A stretch of 64,000 bases of DNA from Elysia crispata (GCA_033675545.1 JAWDGP010002462.1:210001-274000), one strand, 5' to 3'. Shown: positions 50,429 through 63,267, counted from the first letter of the stretch. Notes: a model not told the origin generated them from the sequence alone. Numbers and translations: made by a program.

Positions 50429-51847
50429 CTACCCAGCATGTGAATAGACCTGGGCGTACACCACCAAACAATCATTCAGCAAATATGTGCCTCCCTCTAT
50501 CGCAGTCACAGGCATGAACTCAATGAAACCAAAACCCTTTTGGTTGCGAGGCAAAAGTGGCCGCTGAAAGGCTGCCAGATTTGGCTTAGCCTCTAGTGTT
50601 TCCTGCACGTGTTTTTGAAGGGAATATTCCTTGTTTTGGTCTAAAAGGGCCAGCATTATTTTCCCAGTGAAAGGCCATGGCAGGATAGCATCATTGTCAC
50701 CTTGCATGACGTGAACAAACAGAGACAAGTGCTGTTGCACTGTTGATCCATTACTGCGCTTCTGGGGAGATGTGATATTTGCTCGTAAGCACATTTTATA
50801 GCCCCAGGTGCTTGTGTAAAAAGGCTGGCTGTGAAGTGTGACCATCTCTCCCTTGAGCGCCCGCTGCTTGTACACACTGAAGCCTTGAATAGTCCAGTAA
50901 AATTTGCCGCAGCAAATTTTGGAAAGACTGCTGGAAACCAAGGCCTGCAAATCTAAGACAACTTGCGAGAGTTCAGTGTTTTGTTTTTTCAGATTCGAGA
51001 CTGTGGACTTCAGCTCAGCAATTTCCTTATTGCTAGCTTCAATCTTTTGATCAAACGTGGCAGTGAACTGTTCCATCATGGAGAAGATTAGAGGAATTGT
51101 GCGTGCAGCATCAGCATCTGAATGTTGCGCTGATTCTAACACTGCTAAAGCAGACTGGCTTGGTGACGATGCTGGAGTCATACGTTCTTCCTGCAGTCTG
51201 CCTTGTGGTTGCACAGAGGGTGATTGGAGGTTGAGGTTGGCAGTCGTGGCCGCTAAAGTATCAATACTGGACGTTACAGAAAATGTAACGGGAACATTCA
51301 AATGAGATGTAGAGGAGGTGTCTGCAAGATTTCTATAAGGAGTTTGGCCCAAAAAAGGCAAGGATCTACCCTCTGTTTTCTGAACCATTTTGGTACCAAC
51401 TGCATTGCTGGGCAATGAAAGTGGATGGTGATGATTCTGAGTGGATGGTGTCTGATGTGGACCAACTGCTGCTTCAAGGTTCTCCATGCTGCTTTTCATA
51501 TCCTCAGGAAGAGAGACAACTCCAGTGGAAGAAGGGTATTGTACCTCTGGAGACATTTGACTTGGGTGTACCCGTCTGTTATTGTTATCATTCATCACAC
51601 GCATTCCAGCCTGATTCAAGCCAGATATTGAACCAGAGTTATGACTTAGGTGGGCAGGCCGTTGTCCACTTTCTGGCACCATACCTGTCATCGATCTCTG
51701 TGGCAAATCTGAACTTTGGTCACCTTGCTCCACACACCGTTGGTGTGAGTTCATCTGTGCCAGGATATATGTAACAGCCCCACACAACTGTCGCAAGTGA
51801 TTGGGACCCTCTTCCATCAAGTGGTTGTTCTCCCTCCACCGTTTCAT
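50429..51847 (-). CDS. TRAF6: TRAF6 last exon: linker, coiled coil and MATH domain
   Basis: Codes 472 residues. It opens with the last zinc-finger half (MKRWRENNHLMEEGPNHLRQ), then about 210 residues of low-complexity linker. Then come the coiled coil (IEASNKEIAELKSTVSNLKK) and the MATH fold (FYWTIQGFS, GYKMCLRANI, LFVHVMQGDNDAILPWPF, LAAFQRPLLPRNQKGFGFIE, CLVVYAQV). The stop follows SHAG; the extra C-terminal tail of human TRAF6 is absent. Confidence 0.95.
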   Translation of the reverse strand: MKRWRENNHLMEEGPNHLRQLCGAVTYILAQMNSHQRCVEQGDQSSDLPQRSMTGMVPESGQRPAHLSHNSGSISGLNQAGMRVMNDNNNRRVHPSQMSPEVQYPSSTGVVSLPEDMKSSMENLEAAVGPHQTPSTQNHHHPLSLPSNAVGTKMVQKTEGRSLPFLGQTPYRNLADTSSTSHLNVPVTFSVTSSIDTLAATTANLNLQSPSVQPQGRLQEERMTPASSPSQSALAVLESAQHSDADAARTIPLIFSMMEQFTATFDQKIEASNKEIAELKSTVSNLKKQNTELSQVVLDLQALVSSSLSKICCGKFYWTIQGFSVYKQRALKGEMVTLHSQPFYTSTWGYKMCLRANITSPQKRSNGSTVQQHLSLFVHVMQGDNDAILPWPFTGKIMLALLDQNKEYSLQKHVQETLEAKPNLAAFQRPLLPRNQKGFGFIEFMPVTAIEGGTYLLNDCLVVYAQVYSHAG

Positions 51848-54776
51848 CTACAGGCATTTCATAGTCAGACAAAGAAGGAAACAATACTTGTTATACATAT
51901 TTTGCAAAATTTAAAAGGATTCATAGTGTAAAGCAACTCTACATATTTTCTATATCCAGCAGGCTTTATTGAAAACATAAAAATCAATGATCAGCCAGTC
52001 TATCTTTCTTTTATTTTTGTACAAACTTGAGCATAATAAAATGCAAGAATTTTTATTTTTCCTGAAGTACTAAAAATCTAGCAGCAGCTAAAGAAAAGAC
52101 GGATATGTTGATTAAAAAAAATTTATTTTCATTATAAATTACAGACATAAAACATGCTATTGGAAATAAAAATTTGAATAGTTAGTTCCTTCAAACGACT
52201 TTTAGCTTTGTCCCACGATTAGTACTGTGGATGAGATGTTGGCTCCTTAATTGGTAGCATTACAGGAACCAAATTATTGTCACAATAAAGCGTCATAATA
52301 AAAGAAGCAAACTTCTATCCTACTTACAGAAGATCCGCAACCAAGAGGGTAAAAAGGACATAAAACTGTCACATGCTCACAGGCAGTCTGCAGGTGGTGT
52401 TTTATCTGAGACAGACATAATATTAACCATAAATATTCGAAATAAGCTAATTCTGAATCTTCTTCCAAATCTATTTAAAGATCCTTTTAGTTTGAATATT
52501 AATGCAAAAAATGAATTAAAGTACTAAGATGAGCGCAAGTGCCACAAGCGCTGCATGAAGAGACTATTCAGGTAAGATCATCTACCGCTAAAGATCCTTT
52601 TAAACACTTATTAGAATGTTATGAATTCCTGCAAAAAGTGCCTAAAGGCGCATTAACTAGCAAGAGTTCAAACCTGCTCATTTATTTAAACTACACGATA
52701 ACAACGGACCTACAAACAGATTTGGATTTTATAAAATGAATTAGTTATTCTATTCTTATAATGCAAAATGTAAATGGAATTAGCTTTCTTTTTTAAATTA
52801 TAAAGAATAAAAATTCATATATTAGTACAGTATGATCTCAGACTTTGATTTACAAAAATCATACAAACTTTAAATTCCTCGAACTTTATAAGTTTCACAA
52901 CAGAATTCTAAAATACTGCTCACATATGTAAAGAGAATAAAAGTATTTGAAACTGCAATATATCAATCGATGATGCATGACACATCTACATGGGTGCTAG
53001 CTAGCTGAAGTTGATCAGTCTAAAAAATGCAGCTCAAATTTTTTTAGGCACTGTGATCTCTTTGCGCAATCACTCCACTATTTTCCAATTCTTTCATCCC
53101 TCAAAGACATAATAGACTATTACAAATGAGATTTCTTTTTTTGCTAACGTATATTTGGGAAGAGTCTGCACTTACTTCTACAAATTTAGTTTAACCATAA
53201 CTAAACTATAACATGTCTGCTAATCCCTCAATATCTTAATATTGATAATTTTTAAAAGTTCTAATTTCATCGGTAACAGCTCAAACAAGAAATGATAAAA
53301 AATATTTACATGTACAGCACATCTTGTGACAACTAGAGATAAAGGGCTCATTCCAATAACATTAATTCTTAGCAACATTTTAAATCAATGCACATTTTAA
53401 AGTTTCGTTCACATAAAGTCATCATTAATAAAATTAATTATTACCATCTCTCGATTCATTTCCTTATGACAATGCTCACACTTGACTTGTACTTTTGGAC
53501 AAATCATCACATGTTTCTGGGAATGAAATCAAATCAGACAAAAAGAAGGTTAGAAAAACATCACATGCAAGAGATCACATGGTGTTGAAGAAATGGATGA
53601 ATGCCATTGATTTAATATGTATAAGAATTTCTCTTCTTGCTGCTCTGCCATCAATCTTCTTGAAAGCGCCATATTGTCAGGCATAGAGTTAACTGTGTTC
53701 TCAGGATCCTCGTGAGATTCTGAGAGTTCTCTACAGACTGGAGTCTCTTCAAGCCACACTAAGCATATGATTCAAGATTCAAGACGATGGTTTTCTACTT
53801 TAGCTTTCTGCTGATTTCATAAGCCCAATCTTTTTCGCTTTGGGTGTATGAGAGCGCTTATTGATAATGCTAGGGTTTATTCTTAGGTCAAACAGCACTG
53901 TTTGTCCAGGTTTATTCAGGCTGTGAATTCAGTCGTTCTTCCATACAATCTATGAATGGATATATTTTTCAGATGAGTTTTGGCTTCCACTTAAGTAGAA
54001 AGAATTGATAGTTGAAGCAAATTGCTTTCTGTACTTTTCAGGTAATCCATAATTTTACTTTTAACTAATGAATAATGTCAACCACCAGGATAAATTTTAA
54101 ACAGTTTGCAGCATTATAAAGTTCTTATTAGTGCTCTTATTTTAATACCAAGACCTAAAAGAAAAGAATTTGCAGGGATGGAGAAACTGTACCTTAAAAT
54201 AAAGCTATTAAGCTTTAAATCAGAGCAATAGGCAGAAGGAGAAGAAGGATTAGGCAACAAATACAAATTATCTTGCTTCACTTTGAATAAAGTCAATGGG
54301 GTTTGGGGTTTGAGGTTTCAATTTCACCTGATGGGCAAAAAAGGTAAGAGTCCACAATTTTGGGCCATTAAGCAGCTGTGCTCTACGATACTGTGTTTTA
54401 GTGTTTGCTTTAAAGTTTTGGAAATAGCTACTGCAGTGATAATGAAAGTAAAGGAAGTTGCAGAAATGGTGGTGATAGTGGTGCTTGTTGTCATGCTTGC
54501 AACTGTCGAAGTAACATCAGCGATAGAAGGGAGTGGAGCAGCAGACTTTGTCTATTCAAAACTTTGGTAGGCCACTCCCAATATAATTTGAACAATCTCA
54601 TACTATTTACAATAGCAAGACGTGCAGCTGGCTTATAACCTCAAGCTGTATAGTGATAATGTTCCCACAAGTCGTACATTGTATGGGAAAAAATTATAAA
54701 GAATTCTGTGACAGGTATTTAAAAAATGGAGATTTTGTCTTTGCTGGTACTAAATGGTGTTGATTAAGAGGAAAAG

Positions 54777-54820
<44 letters not shown>

Positions 54821-56706
54821 ACATGGTTTTAATTTACTAACAAATTTACAGAATGTTTAGAGCTTGAGTTAATTAATCATGACCTTTGATCCCAAAATCA
54901 TAGGCCAAAGTCTGCTACCCTGATGATTTGTATCCATTAAGGTTACACTTTGTAAAGTTTGTTTTATTCATGCCATATGTCTTGAGAAGTTGCAAGGGTT
55001 TTGATGCTAAGTCTGTTTAGAGTCTGGCCAAGGAACAAAGTCTATTAAGAACGCACCTGTGTGAGTTGGGCATGCATGCTGGCCCCACAACACGTGCACA
55101 TGACAATTCTAAGACCACAATATTTTCCCACATGTTCCTCAATATCCCTTTGCGGCAGAATACTGCCACATTTGTTGGGACAAGGGACCAAGGTGTACTG
55201 GCATTCTTGAAGATGAGCCTAGAGGGATAAAAGTAGAAAAGCTTTATTCAGTTTACAGTCACATTTCTATATCTACATCATTTCAATGAACCTTACTTGT
55301 GTTCCTTCTTTTGAAGTTAAAGGTATCTTTACAGAAGTAATAGTAAAAAAAAAAATTATTATTTTAATAAATGAAACAGATAAACTATAATGTTCTTCTT
55401 AAATCATCCTCTTATAAACTTTCTTAAAATTTTTTTTTCCACAATCATATGTTTACAGAACAGCTGCCACTCAATATATACTAAATAATGTTTTTTGAAA
55501 GCAAAAAAATATAGCCATTGTTATGTCATTAAAACTATTTTTAGTTGTCAACTCACCTTCAGCTCACAGAGGGGGAATACTTTTTCACAGCCATCATCTT
55601 TATTTGGGCATTTAATATTACAGTTCAAAATTTCTCTTTTGGCATAATTGTCTGGATAAATATCTGCTTCAGTCAATGGTTCATTGTCAATTGGACATCT
55701 CAGTGAAATATTTCTGTGAAGAATACAGAACAGATAAGCCTGTAAAAAGGAATCTTGGTCTAATAAAGTAATATTCAGCCAAATAAAACATCTGTGGCAA
55801 GCTGTTTTCTGAATTAACGTTGTTTACTTTCTTCTGGCAAAAAGTGCCAATTAATTGAAAAAAAAATATACAATTGCCTCTTTTTAACATGAAAAGCTTT
55901 TCTTTTTATTCAGCCTTTTAAGTTTAAGGAATGAAAAGCATTTTATTTAGTTATTTTGATAGTAATGTTGACAACTCTTGATATACTCTAAATAAACTGT
56001 CTTGCCTATCTTTATAAATATGAAGAAGTCCTGTTCCTTTAATGTTAAAAAACTTCACCAAAACAGGCTAGAGTAAAACTTAGATAGAAAGGTCTTATTT
56101 CAAGTTCATTCTGTAAATTCTCATAAACAAAGGCCTGTCCTTAAAAATTCACCAAATTGTGTTATTTTTATGTGATGTTATGTCACTAGAGAGATGCTGT
56201 TCAGAAAGAGACTTTTCATAAAGGACATAAAAATGGTTCATAAGAAATGTGTGCATGAAAGATGCATCTATGGGGATATAAACTTGTAAAATACTGTGGG
56301 CAAAAATTCTCACTGTTAGAGAGATGGATAGTCTATGTGTCTCATTTCTCTATTTTTTTTCCAGGGCAAAAGGTGTTCTTATTGAATTAATTTAAACAAT
56401 CAATACAGTTATCTTGACTTACAGTATCTTGGTATTGTATGAAACTAAAGATGACAAAAAATTTTTACAATAACTATAAGTGACTCACTTGAGGGTACGC
56501 AAAATGCACTCTCGGCAAAAGCGATGCCCACATTTTGTCTGACTGGGCTCTCGTAGTACAAGTAAACATATAGGGCACTCATATCGCGAATCTACTGGAG
56601 GGTCAAAGTCATACTCATAGCCATCTAAAGATTGCAGCTGTGGCAGAGAATTGCTGTGATTTGAGCCAGAGTCTCTACTTGGTGGATCTTGAAAACAGGA
56701 GTTCAT
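50429..56706 (-). CDS. TRAF6: TNF receptor-associated factor 6, six coding exons, 701 aa
   Basis: E3 ubiquitin ligase that builds K63-linked chains downstream of Toll/IL-1 and TNF-family receptors. Coding exons are 56,706-56,489, 55,713-55,557, 55,218-55,057, 53,516-53,445, 52,405-52,328 and 51,847-50,429. All junctions are GT-AG with matching phases. An in-frame TGA lies 9 nt before the ATG. Layout: RING C44-D82 (CPIC, CGHRFCREC, CPID), with the TRAF6-type final Asp; TRAF zinc fingers through about residue 260; a Ser/Pro/Gln-rich linker at about 264-474; coiled coil at about 479-534; MATH domain at about 542-699. Human TRAF6 is 522 aa; the extra length is mainly the linker. Of the MATH pocket residues, the Arg of GYKMCLR and the first Phe of KGFGF are kept, while human Tyr473 is Phe. 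Confidence 0.96.
54779..54816. repeat. (AT)n microsatellite in a TRAF6 intron
   Basis: Pure AT dinucleotide run. Confidence 0.97.
56489..56706 (-). CDS. TRAF6: TRAF6 exon 1: start and RING finger
   Basis: Encodes a short Ser-rich N-terminus and RYECPICLLVLREPSQTKCG, then HRFCRECILRTLK, ending in phase 2 at CTCAA|GTGAGT. The last RING ligands (CPID) come from exon 2. The human counterpart reads [20 protein letters not shown]. Confidence 0.95.
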
Positions 56707-58947
56707 GATGTCTGTTCAAGCTGATCATATCTCTTCACATCACACTTGAGGGAAAGAAAAAAGAAAATAGTAATAAGATATACGTTGACTCAAGATGTAG
56801 ATCTTTTATTTTCAAAAATATGTAAAGCTATTTTTTATATTCCTGGATACTAAAGATGTTCTAGTGAGTACATATGCCACTTCTTTCTAATGTAAAATGA
56901 TCATCCAATAAAATCAATGCTCCCAGTCGGTTAATTGGAAATTTCCCACAGACTGTTTTGTCAAAGACAATAATGATAAAAATCCATCTGCATGTGTCAA
57001 CCAGAACATATTCAGTTTGGGAAATAACTTAATTATTCATCTCAATTTTTGTCCACCCCCTTCAGGATTTGGCGAGGCATTTATGTAAAAAATTCAAGGT
57101 GGCCGCTCCTCACTTCAGACTTTACAATTTACCAATTCATGAATCCACTTATAGACAAGGAGGTCTTGCCCATCCTTTAATTAAATCTAAGAATTCTACC
57201 CTTATCTCTCATATTAAAAGTTTGCCCCTTTCCAGCTAAATTTGGACAAAATAACCTGACCTATGTAAAGATCTGGGCCCAAAAATCTGCAAACTTAGTC
57301 AAATTACTTAAAAGCTTTTAAAATGAATTCCAAATGTTTGTTCGTGGAAATTTCTTGAGATACGAATAATATATTAACCCCAAATTACACATGACTAAGC
57401 TAGACTTACAAGTAAAATTTTAGTGAAAGTGTTTAAGTTTTGCTACCAGAAAAAATTATTCACAAAACATTAACTTCTGTTTTCTTTCAGAAATATCCTC
57501 GTAAGAGAATATTCTAACCCAATTTTACCCCTTCTACACATGTTTACAAGCTCTTCTATAATAAATTGATATACTTTAAATCTATAAGTTCAATTTAGAT
57601 GAAACTACTAAAGATACATTTTAACCATCAACACATAAGAATAAAGCAATAAATGATAATTTTCCACGTTTGAAAACAATATTTCTAAAATTTCGATGTG
57701 GCTTTGAAGACTTTCCCAACTCTTTGACTGGAGTGAGTATCTTATTCCATTTGCCAAGACCTCCTCACTGTCGGGTGATCCCTTCGAAACCTGTCTCATA
57801 ATTCTGACACTCTTATTGGTCAGTCTGAAACTGCAAGTCTTGTTTTTTTTTTCACACCTCACCCGGTACTTCTTTCATAAACCAAAACAAACAGTAGACC
57901 TAGCAAGAACGAACAGAATCGATATTTGATTTTCACTTGGAGCAGTTCAAAGGTATATATTGTTTCTCTTTGTTTAAGCATCCCACCAATCATTTTTTAC
58001 ACAGGTAGGCGCATCCCAAATGTTATCAAATTAATCATTGGCCTAAGCTTTGCATTTCTTTGTCTTACTTATAGAAAAGTTTAAAAGAATGAGAGAACTT
58101 CACACCCTGGGATAATTCACATTATCCCCTGCCTCATCCATTTTTTTAAAAAATAAAATGGGCGAAAGTTTCTTTAGATCTACCCATTTTCGTTTGATAT
58201 AAAGAATGTAATAATGTGATCCTTTAAACATCCTGTGTTCTTTTGTCAAAAATCACAAATTTGTTTCAATTCAGCATAAGTTTAAAAGCATTCATTTTAG
58301 AAAAATGGACACAGACTGAAAAAGAACCTGAAAGTTGGAACATATCAGCCTTTGATCACTTAAGCACAGGTCAAATGGCATCAAACTTCAAAGGTTGGAA
58401 TTTTTAAGAGAAGACATTTGGCAGCATTTCAGATCGCCACCAAAGAGCTAAAATTTTAAAATCTAGATTAGATCTTCAAATTGGACACACCTTGGATCGG
58501 AACCCTGATTGTATTGCATGATGGACAAAAAGGATGGCTGTGCAAAAATAAAATAAAAAGGTGTCTTGAAACATGAAAGACTTATAATGTAATGGTGATG
58601 AAGTCCAAAAAACAAAGACTGCATTAATTTGTTTCAAGATCTAGATCCTTATAAGTTGATTTAACACCCTCAATTCATTCCTATGTACCCATTCAGAAGG
58701 AGAAACATCAGAGTGGTACTATGATTTGATCAAAAGCCCTCACTTTATTCTAATCCTATATAGCCCTTAAGGAGCGGAATGGTAGCATAAAGATGTAGTT
58801 ATCTAGAAGTAGAATCTAGATTAGACCTAGATCTACATCTCTAGATAATATTAGGTTTTCTTGTCCACTTAAGTAAAAATGTCAAAGTTTAGATAATGAA
58901 TAGGTAGGACTTCAGAATGGGTGCATATTAGTTAAATATATAATATA
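56707..58947. other. TRAF6 upstream sequence, no gene recognised
   Basis: Lies between the TRAF6 start and the duplicated MZT1 promoter. May contain TRAF6 5' UTR exons. An 84-codon minus-strand frame at 57,608-57,862 has no recognised domain. Confidence 0.4.
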
Positions 58948-59210
58948 GGATAACACCACAGTGTTGCAGTCCCGATTGGATGCAAACAAATTACGTCACA
59001 CAAGGCCAGATTGTTATTAAAAACAGCCGAAACAAGTTAAATATTTTGTATGGAAATGCCTATACAGAAGAATTTGCCCTTAGATTTTTGCAAGATAATA
59101 ATTTGATTAGATCAGTGCATTAATCTTAATAAATCTGACCAGTTTATTGTATCCACCATGGCCACACTGTCAACATAATAGAACCGGGACCACAACACTG
59201 CAGTAATACC
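58948..59210. mobile_element. Second copy of the hAT-like MITE
   Basis: Same inverted ends as 34,483-34,742 (GGTATTACTGCAGTGTTGTG on the minus strand; GGATAACACCACAGTGTTGC at the other end). It has no matching 8-bp duplication, as expected if it moved as part of the larger duplicate. Confidence 0.7.
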
Positions 59211-59371
59211 TTTTTTTTGAGCTTAGTGACCTCTAGATGATCATCCTTTCAAATTATTGAGGTTAAAAGAATAAAAATTGTATCTCATCAAGAGTCTAAA
59301 TAGAAAAAGCTATTGATTACATGCAAATCACGAATACTTCAAATATTACAAATTAATAAGAATGCTTAATT

Positions 59372-59423
59372 ACTGTCTAAAGTTTCGGTTGCGACAGGCA
59401 CACTTTGTATTGTATTTGATGCC
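59372..59423 (-). pseudogene. Duplicated MZT1 exon 1
   Basis: Encodes [17 protein letters not shown] against [17 protein letters not shown] in the parent: one amino-acid change (Lys to Ile), with start codon and GTAATT donor both kept. No exon 2 follows on this strand, so it cannot make MZT1. It may serve as an alternative 5' exon for TRAF6, which begins 2.7 kb downstream in the same orientation. Confidence 0.75.
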
Positions 59424-59508
59424 ATGTTGTTTTTTTGTTTTCGAAACGCCAGAACAAGGATAAGGTAAGGTTTCCTCTTTTAATCAAAACCAACACAGAA
59501 AAAATATT

Positions 59509-59981
59509 GGCCATCTGAAAGATAAGCCCTACCCGGAACGACTGTCAATCTTGAAACTACCGAGCCTGGAACACCGAAGACGCAGAGGTGACATGATCAA
59601 CCTTTTCAAATACATCACAGGCATTTACGATGCAAGCCGACCCATCTTTGAGCTGGCTCCCAATAGCAATACCAGAGGGCACAGTAAAAAATTGATTAAA
59701 AAAAGGTCCCGCCTAGCAGTTCGTAGCAACTTTTTCTCAGAAAGGGTCGTATCTGGCTGGAATAGCCTCCCAGAATCAGTTGTATCTGCACCTAGCGTCA
59801 ATGCTTTCAAGAACAGACTGGACGCCCACTGGGCGACTCATCCTGCAATCTATAACCCAGAGTGTTACAACTAGACCCTGCAAGGCATGACGCAATAAAT
59901 TGGCAGCAACTTCCTTGGACTGGTGAACTGACCTGTAAACACAGGTCTCAAACACCGACAACATCAAGTATCAAGTAAGTA
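59509..59981 (+). mobile_element. 5'-truncated LINE insertion, open C-terminal frame
   Basis: The plus-strand frame GHLKDKPYPERLSILKLPS, then HRRRRGDMINLFKYITGIYD, then VVSGWNSLPESVVSAPSVNA, then FKNRLDAHW, ending CYN and TAG near 59,872-59,874. This is the C-terminal tail typical of Jockey-superfamily (CR1/L2-like) LINE ORF2. About 105 nt of 3' UTR follow, ending in short AAGTATC-like repeats. The frame is unbroken, so the insertion is fairly young. It lies inside the MZT1 duplicate and is absent from the parental locus. Confidence 0.8.
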
Positions 59982-60240
59982 TATAGTGGTTTGTGGAGAT
60001 TTTGTGTCCAATTAAAAAGCTTATAATAATAATCTTTTAAATACTGAATAAACTCCAAAACACTGATATTCAAGATTTCTGCTTAATATTTAGGCCTATA
60101 TATTTATTTGGTAAATTTTGGAAAACTTTTTATTCCGTATTAGCCTTGATAAGTCGTTCCCTAGAATCTACATCTAAATCTAGATTAGATTTTCAATCAA
60201 TATAGAACTAGAATCTACTTATGTACTATCATCTATATTT

Positions 60241-60452
60241 GGAAAGAGTTCCTTTTAGGTACGGACTAATTTACACACCAAAGAGGGCTTCGTTTGATCG
60301 GGACCATAGAAAAAGATTGGGCTTTGTTTTTGCTTGGGGTTACACAAAGAAGAAAAATTAATTTGTTTCAGCTCTGTCTCTTATCCAACTTATCAGGGTT
60401 GCTACTGTTTCTTCTATGTAAAAACCGTCCGTACCTAAAAGGTACTCTTTCC
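60241..60452. mobile_element. 212-bp inverted-repeat element (hAT-like MITE)
   Basis: The left end GGAAAGAGTTCCTTTTAGGT-ACGGAC is the inverted copy of the right end (GGAAAGAGTACCTTTTAGGT-ACGGAC). Flanks CTATATTT and CTAAATTT suggest an 8-bp target-site duplication with one change. Confidence 0.7.
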
Positions 60453-60466
60453 CTAAATTTGAATAG

Positions 60467-60508
60467 AGATAGATTTAGACCTTGAAAATTCAAGGTCTAA
60501 ATCTATCT
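60467..60508. repeat. Perfect 42-bp palindrome
   Basis: Arms AGATAGATTTAGACCTTGAA and TTCAAGGTCTAAATCTATCT, 20 bp each, separated by AA. It can form a hairpin or cruciform. It adjoins AGATCTAGATCT-type simple DNA at 60,500-60,570. Confidence 0.9.
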
Positions 60509-61366
<858 letters not shown>

Positions 61367-61615
61367 TACTATATATGCATATGCATTGTTTTCTTATTTC
61401 TCTGCCATCTCTTTCCTCTCTTTATTTTTCCTAGTTTCCTCCATCCTTCCACCCCACATTTTCTCTCTTACACTGCCCTTCTCTTTCTCACTCTTCCATG
61501 TGTCTCTGTCTCCTTTTTCTTTTCCAATTCTTTACCCTGTCCTTTTTCATTTTTAGCTCTCTCGGTCTTCTCACCCATTCTTCTTCCTTTATCTCTACAA
61601 TGTTTCGATCCATAA

Positions 61616-63103
61616 AACTCTCTTTTTTATACTAGACTACAAAAATCTCTGTAGAAAATTTAACTCTGCAATAGTAGCTTCTTGTTTGTAATTGATGTAT
61701 TTTTTTTAAACGTAACGGACATTGAAAGTTTCTTGATTTCATGAAGGGATGGGTACCATTACATTTTGTAAAAATCCATTATGTCTAAAATAACGGCATA
61801 AGTCTAATTTGCTTCAATAAACAAAAAAAAAAACAAACAAAAAAAAAACAAGAAGAAAAAAAGAATTTATTTGCGGTTTAAAACAAAACATGTTCAATAT
61901 AGTTTTACAAAGTAAAATGACACTGCCTTACAACTGAGCGTGAATCAAAGAGGAAAGAGAGGTAGGGACACGGCACGCATTATCTTTTGTGGGCCTACAA
62001 TTTAAAATATGAATGCGTTACGGCCCTTGGACGATATGAATGCGTTATAGCCCTTAGACGATATGAATGGGTTATAGCCCTTGGACGATATGAATGGGTT
62101 ATTACCCTTGGAAACTATTATGTGCATGGGTCTTTTAAGTTCATTGAAAAAGAAAATACTGTGTTGCATAACGTTCGTCGAGTCCGCCTTATGTTTGGTC
62201 CAGTTTTTTTCCCCCCTTTTTTTCTGTTCTTAGTTATAAAAACTTGGGTTTAAATACCCTATATCATCTTCCAAAGATGTTTGAAATTTATGTTTGAAGT
62301 TTTGAAGCATCTTTGTGCAAGAAGCTAAGAATGATCCCCACAATTAATGACTCTTTGAAAAGAAGCTCTAAAGCTTTAGGTTATAAGGACACAAAAAGCA
62401 GTTTTCATTTAAATATTTACAACATTGGGCTCAAGAATACTCTAGAAATACTAAACAAAAATGACATGTTCCATTGAGATAATGCCAAAAAATATCTTGC
62501 AGAATTTATGCTATTTGTCATCAAGCAAATTTGTTAAGGCTGTAAGTATTATATGTACAGATTTTTCTGATTCAAGAAAGCTCACGAGACGCTTCGTCAG
62601 TCGCAGTATACAATAGAAAATAAAACTTGTCATTAATCCAAGCATTCGGATAAAATGAACTTAATACATTTGCTTTACAGCGGTATGAATTTTACCGGTG
62701 AGATCAAAACTTGTAATCAATGGAAATTCCGAACACATGCGTGTTACCGTAGACCGTAAAAATTGTATCCCACTGTTTCTCTGAAGATATATCTTTTCTG
62801 AATTTTCACTTCAGAATTCAGATGAACACAGTTAAACTAAAATTATGAGGGCCTGCAAATTGCTTCAAATAATTATTTTGATTAAACTCGGTTATTGTAA
62901 AAGGAAATGGTAATGAAAAAAAATCAACATGTCTTTTGGTATGTATTTTAATTAGAACGTATTAAGTTAAACAATGTTTTACAGTATTGTAACAGGGAAA
63001 AAAATGTCCTAATTCAGGCAAAAAATATAAACCACTAGAAGGTTACCCGCAAAGAAAATTATTCACAAGAGGTGACATGGACTACATCAGCATCAGCGTT
63101 ACC

Positions 63104-63104
<1 letters not shown>
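61616..63104. other. No gene recognised
   Basis: Contains the 27-bp minisatellite at 62,005-62,118. Otherwise AT-rich DNA without supported exons. Confidence 0.5.
62005..62118. repeat. 27-bp minisatellite, four copies
   Basis: Unit of the type GATATGAATGGGTTATAGCC-CTTGGAC, repeated four times with point changes. It encodes a nine-residue repeat (RYEWVIALG) in one frame, probably by chance. Confidence 0.85.
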
Positions 63105-63176
<72 letters not shown>

Positions 63177-63201
63177 ACAGAAGTAGTAGTAGAAGTAGTA
63201 A

Positions 63202-63267
<66 letters not shown>

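Larger units (their letters stand above)
58948..60165 (-). repeat. Inverted duplicate of the MZT1 promoter, exon 1 and start of intron 1
   Basis: The reverse complement follows about 34,005-34,742 over its whole length: GGAATAAAAAGTTTTCCAAA at the far end, then exon 1 (ATG at about 59,423), then intron text such as GATGAGATACAATTTTTATT, and finally the MITE (58,948-59,210), exactly at whose end the match stops. A LINE insertion of about 470 bp (about 59,509-59,981) interrupts it. Divergence is visible but modest. Confidence 0.85.

Noticed and set aside
54283-54570. 95-codon plus-strand membrane-like frame in a TRAF6 intron
   Set aside because: Its hydrophobic stretch comes from GTGGTGATAGTGGTG-like simple DNA; no supporting splice or start signals.
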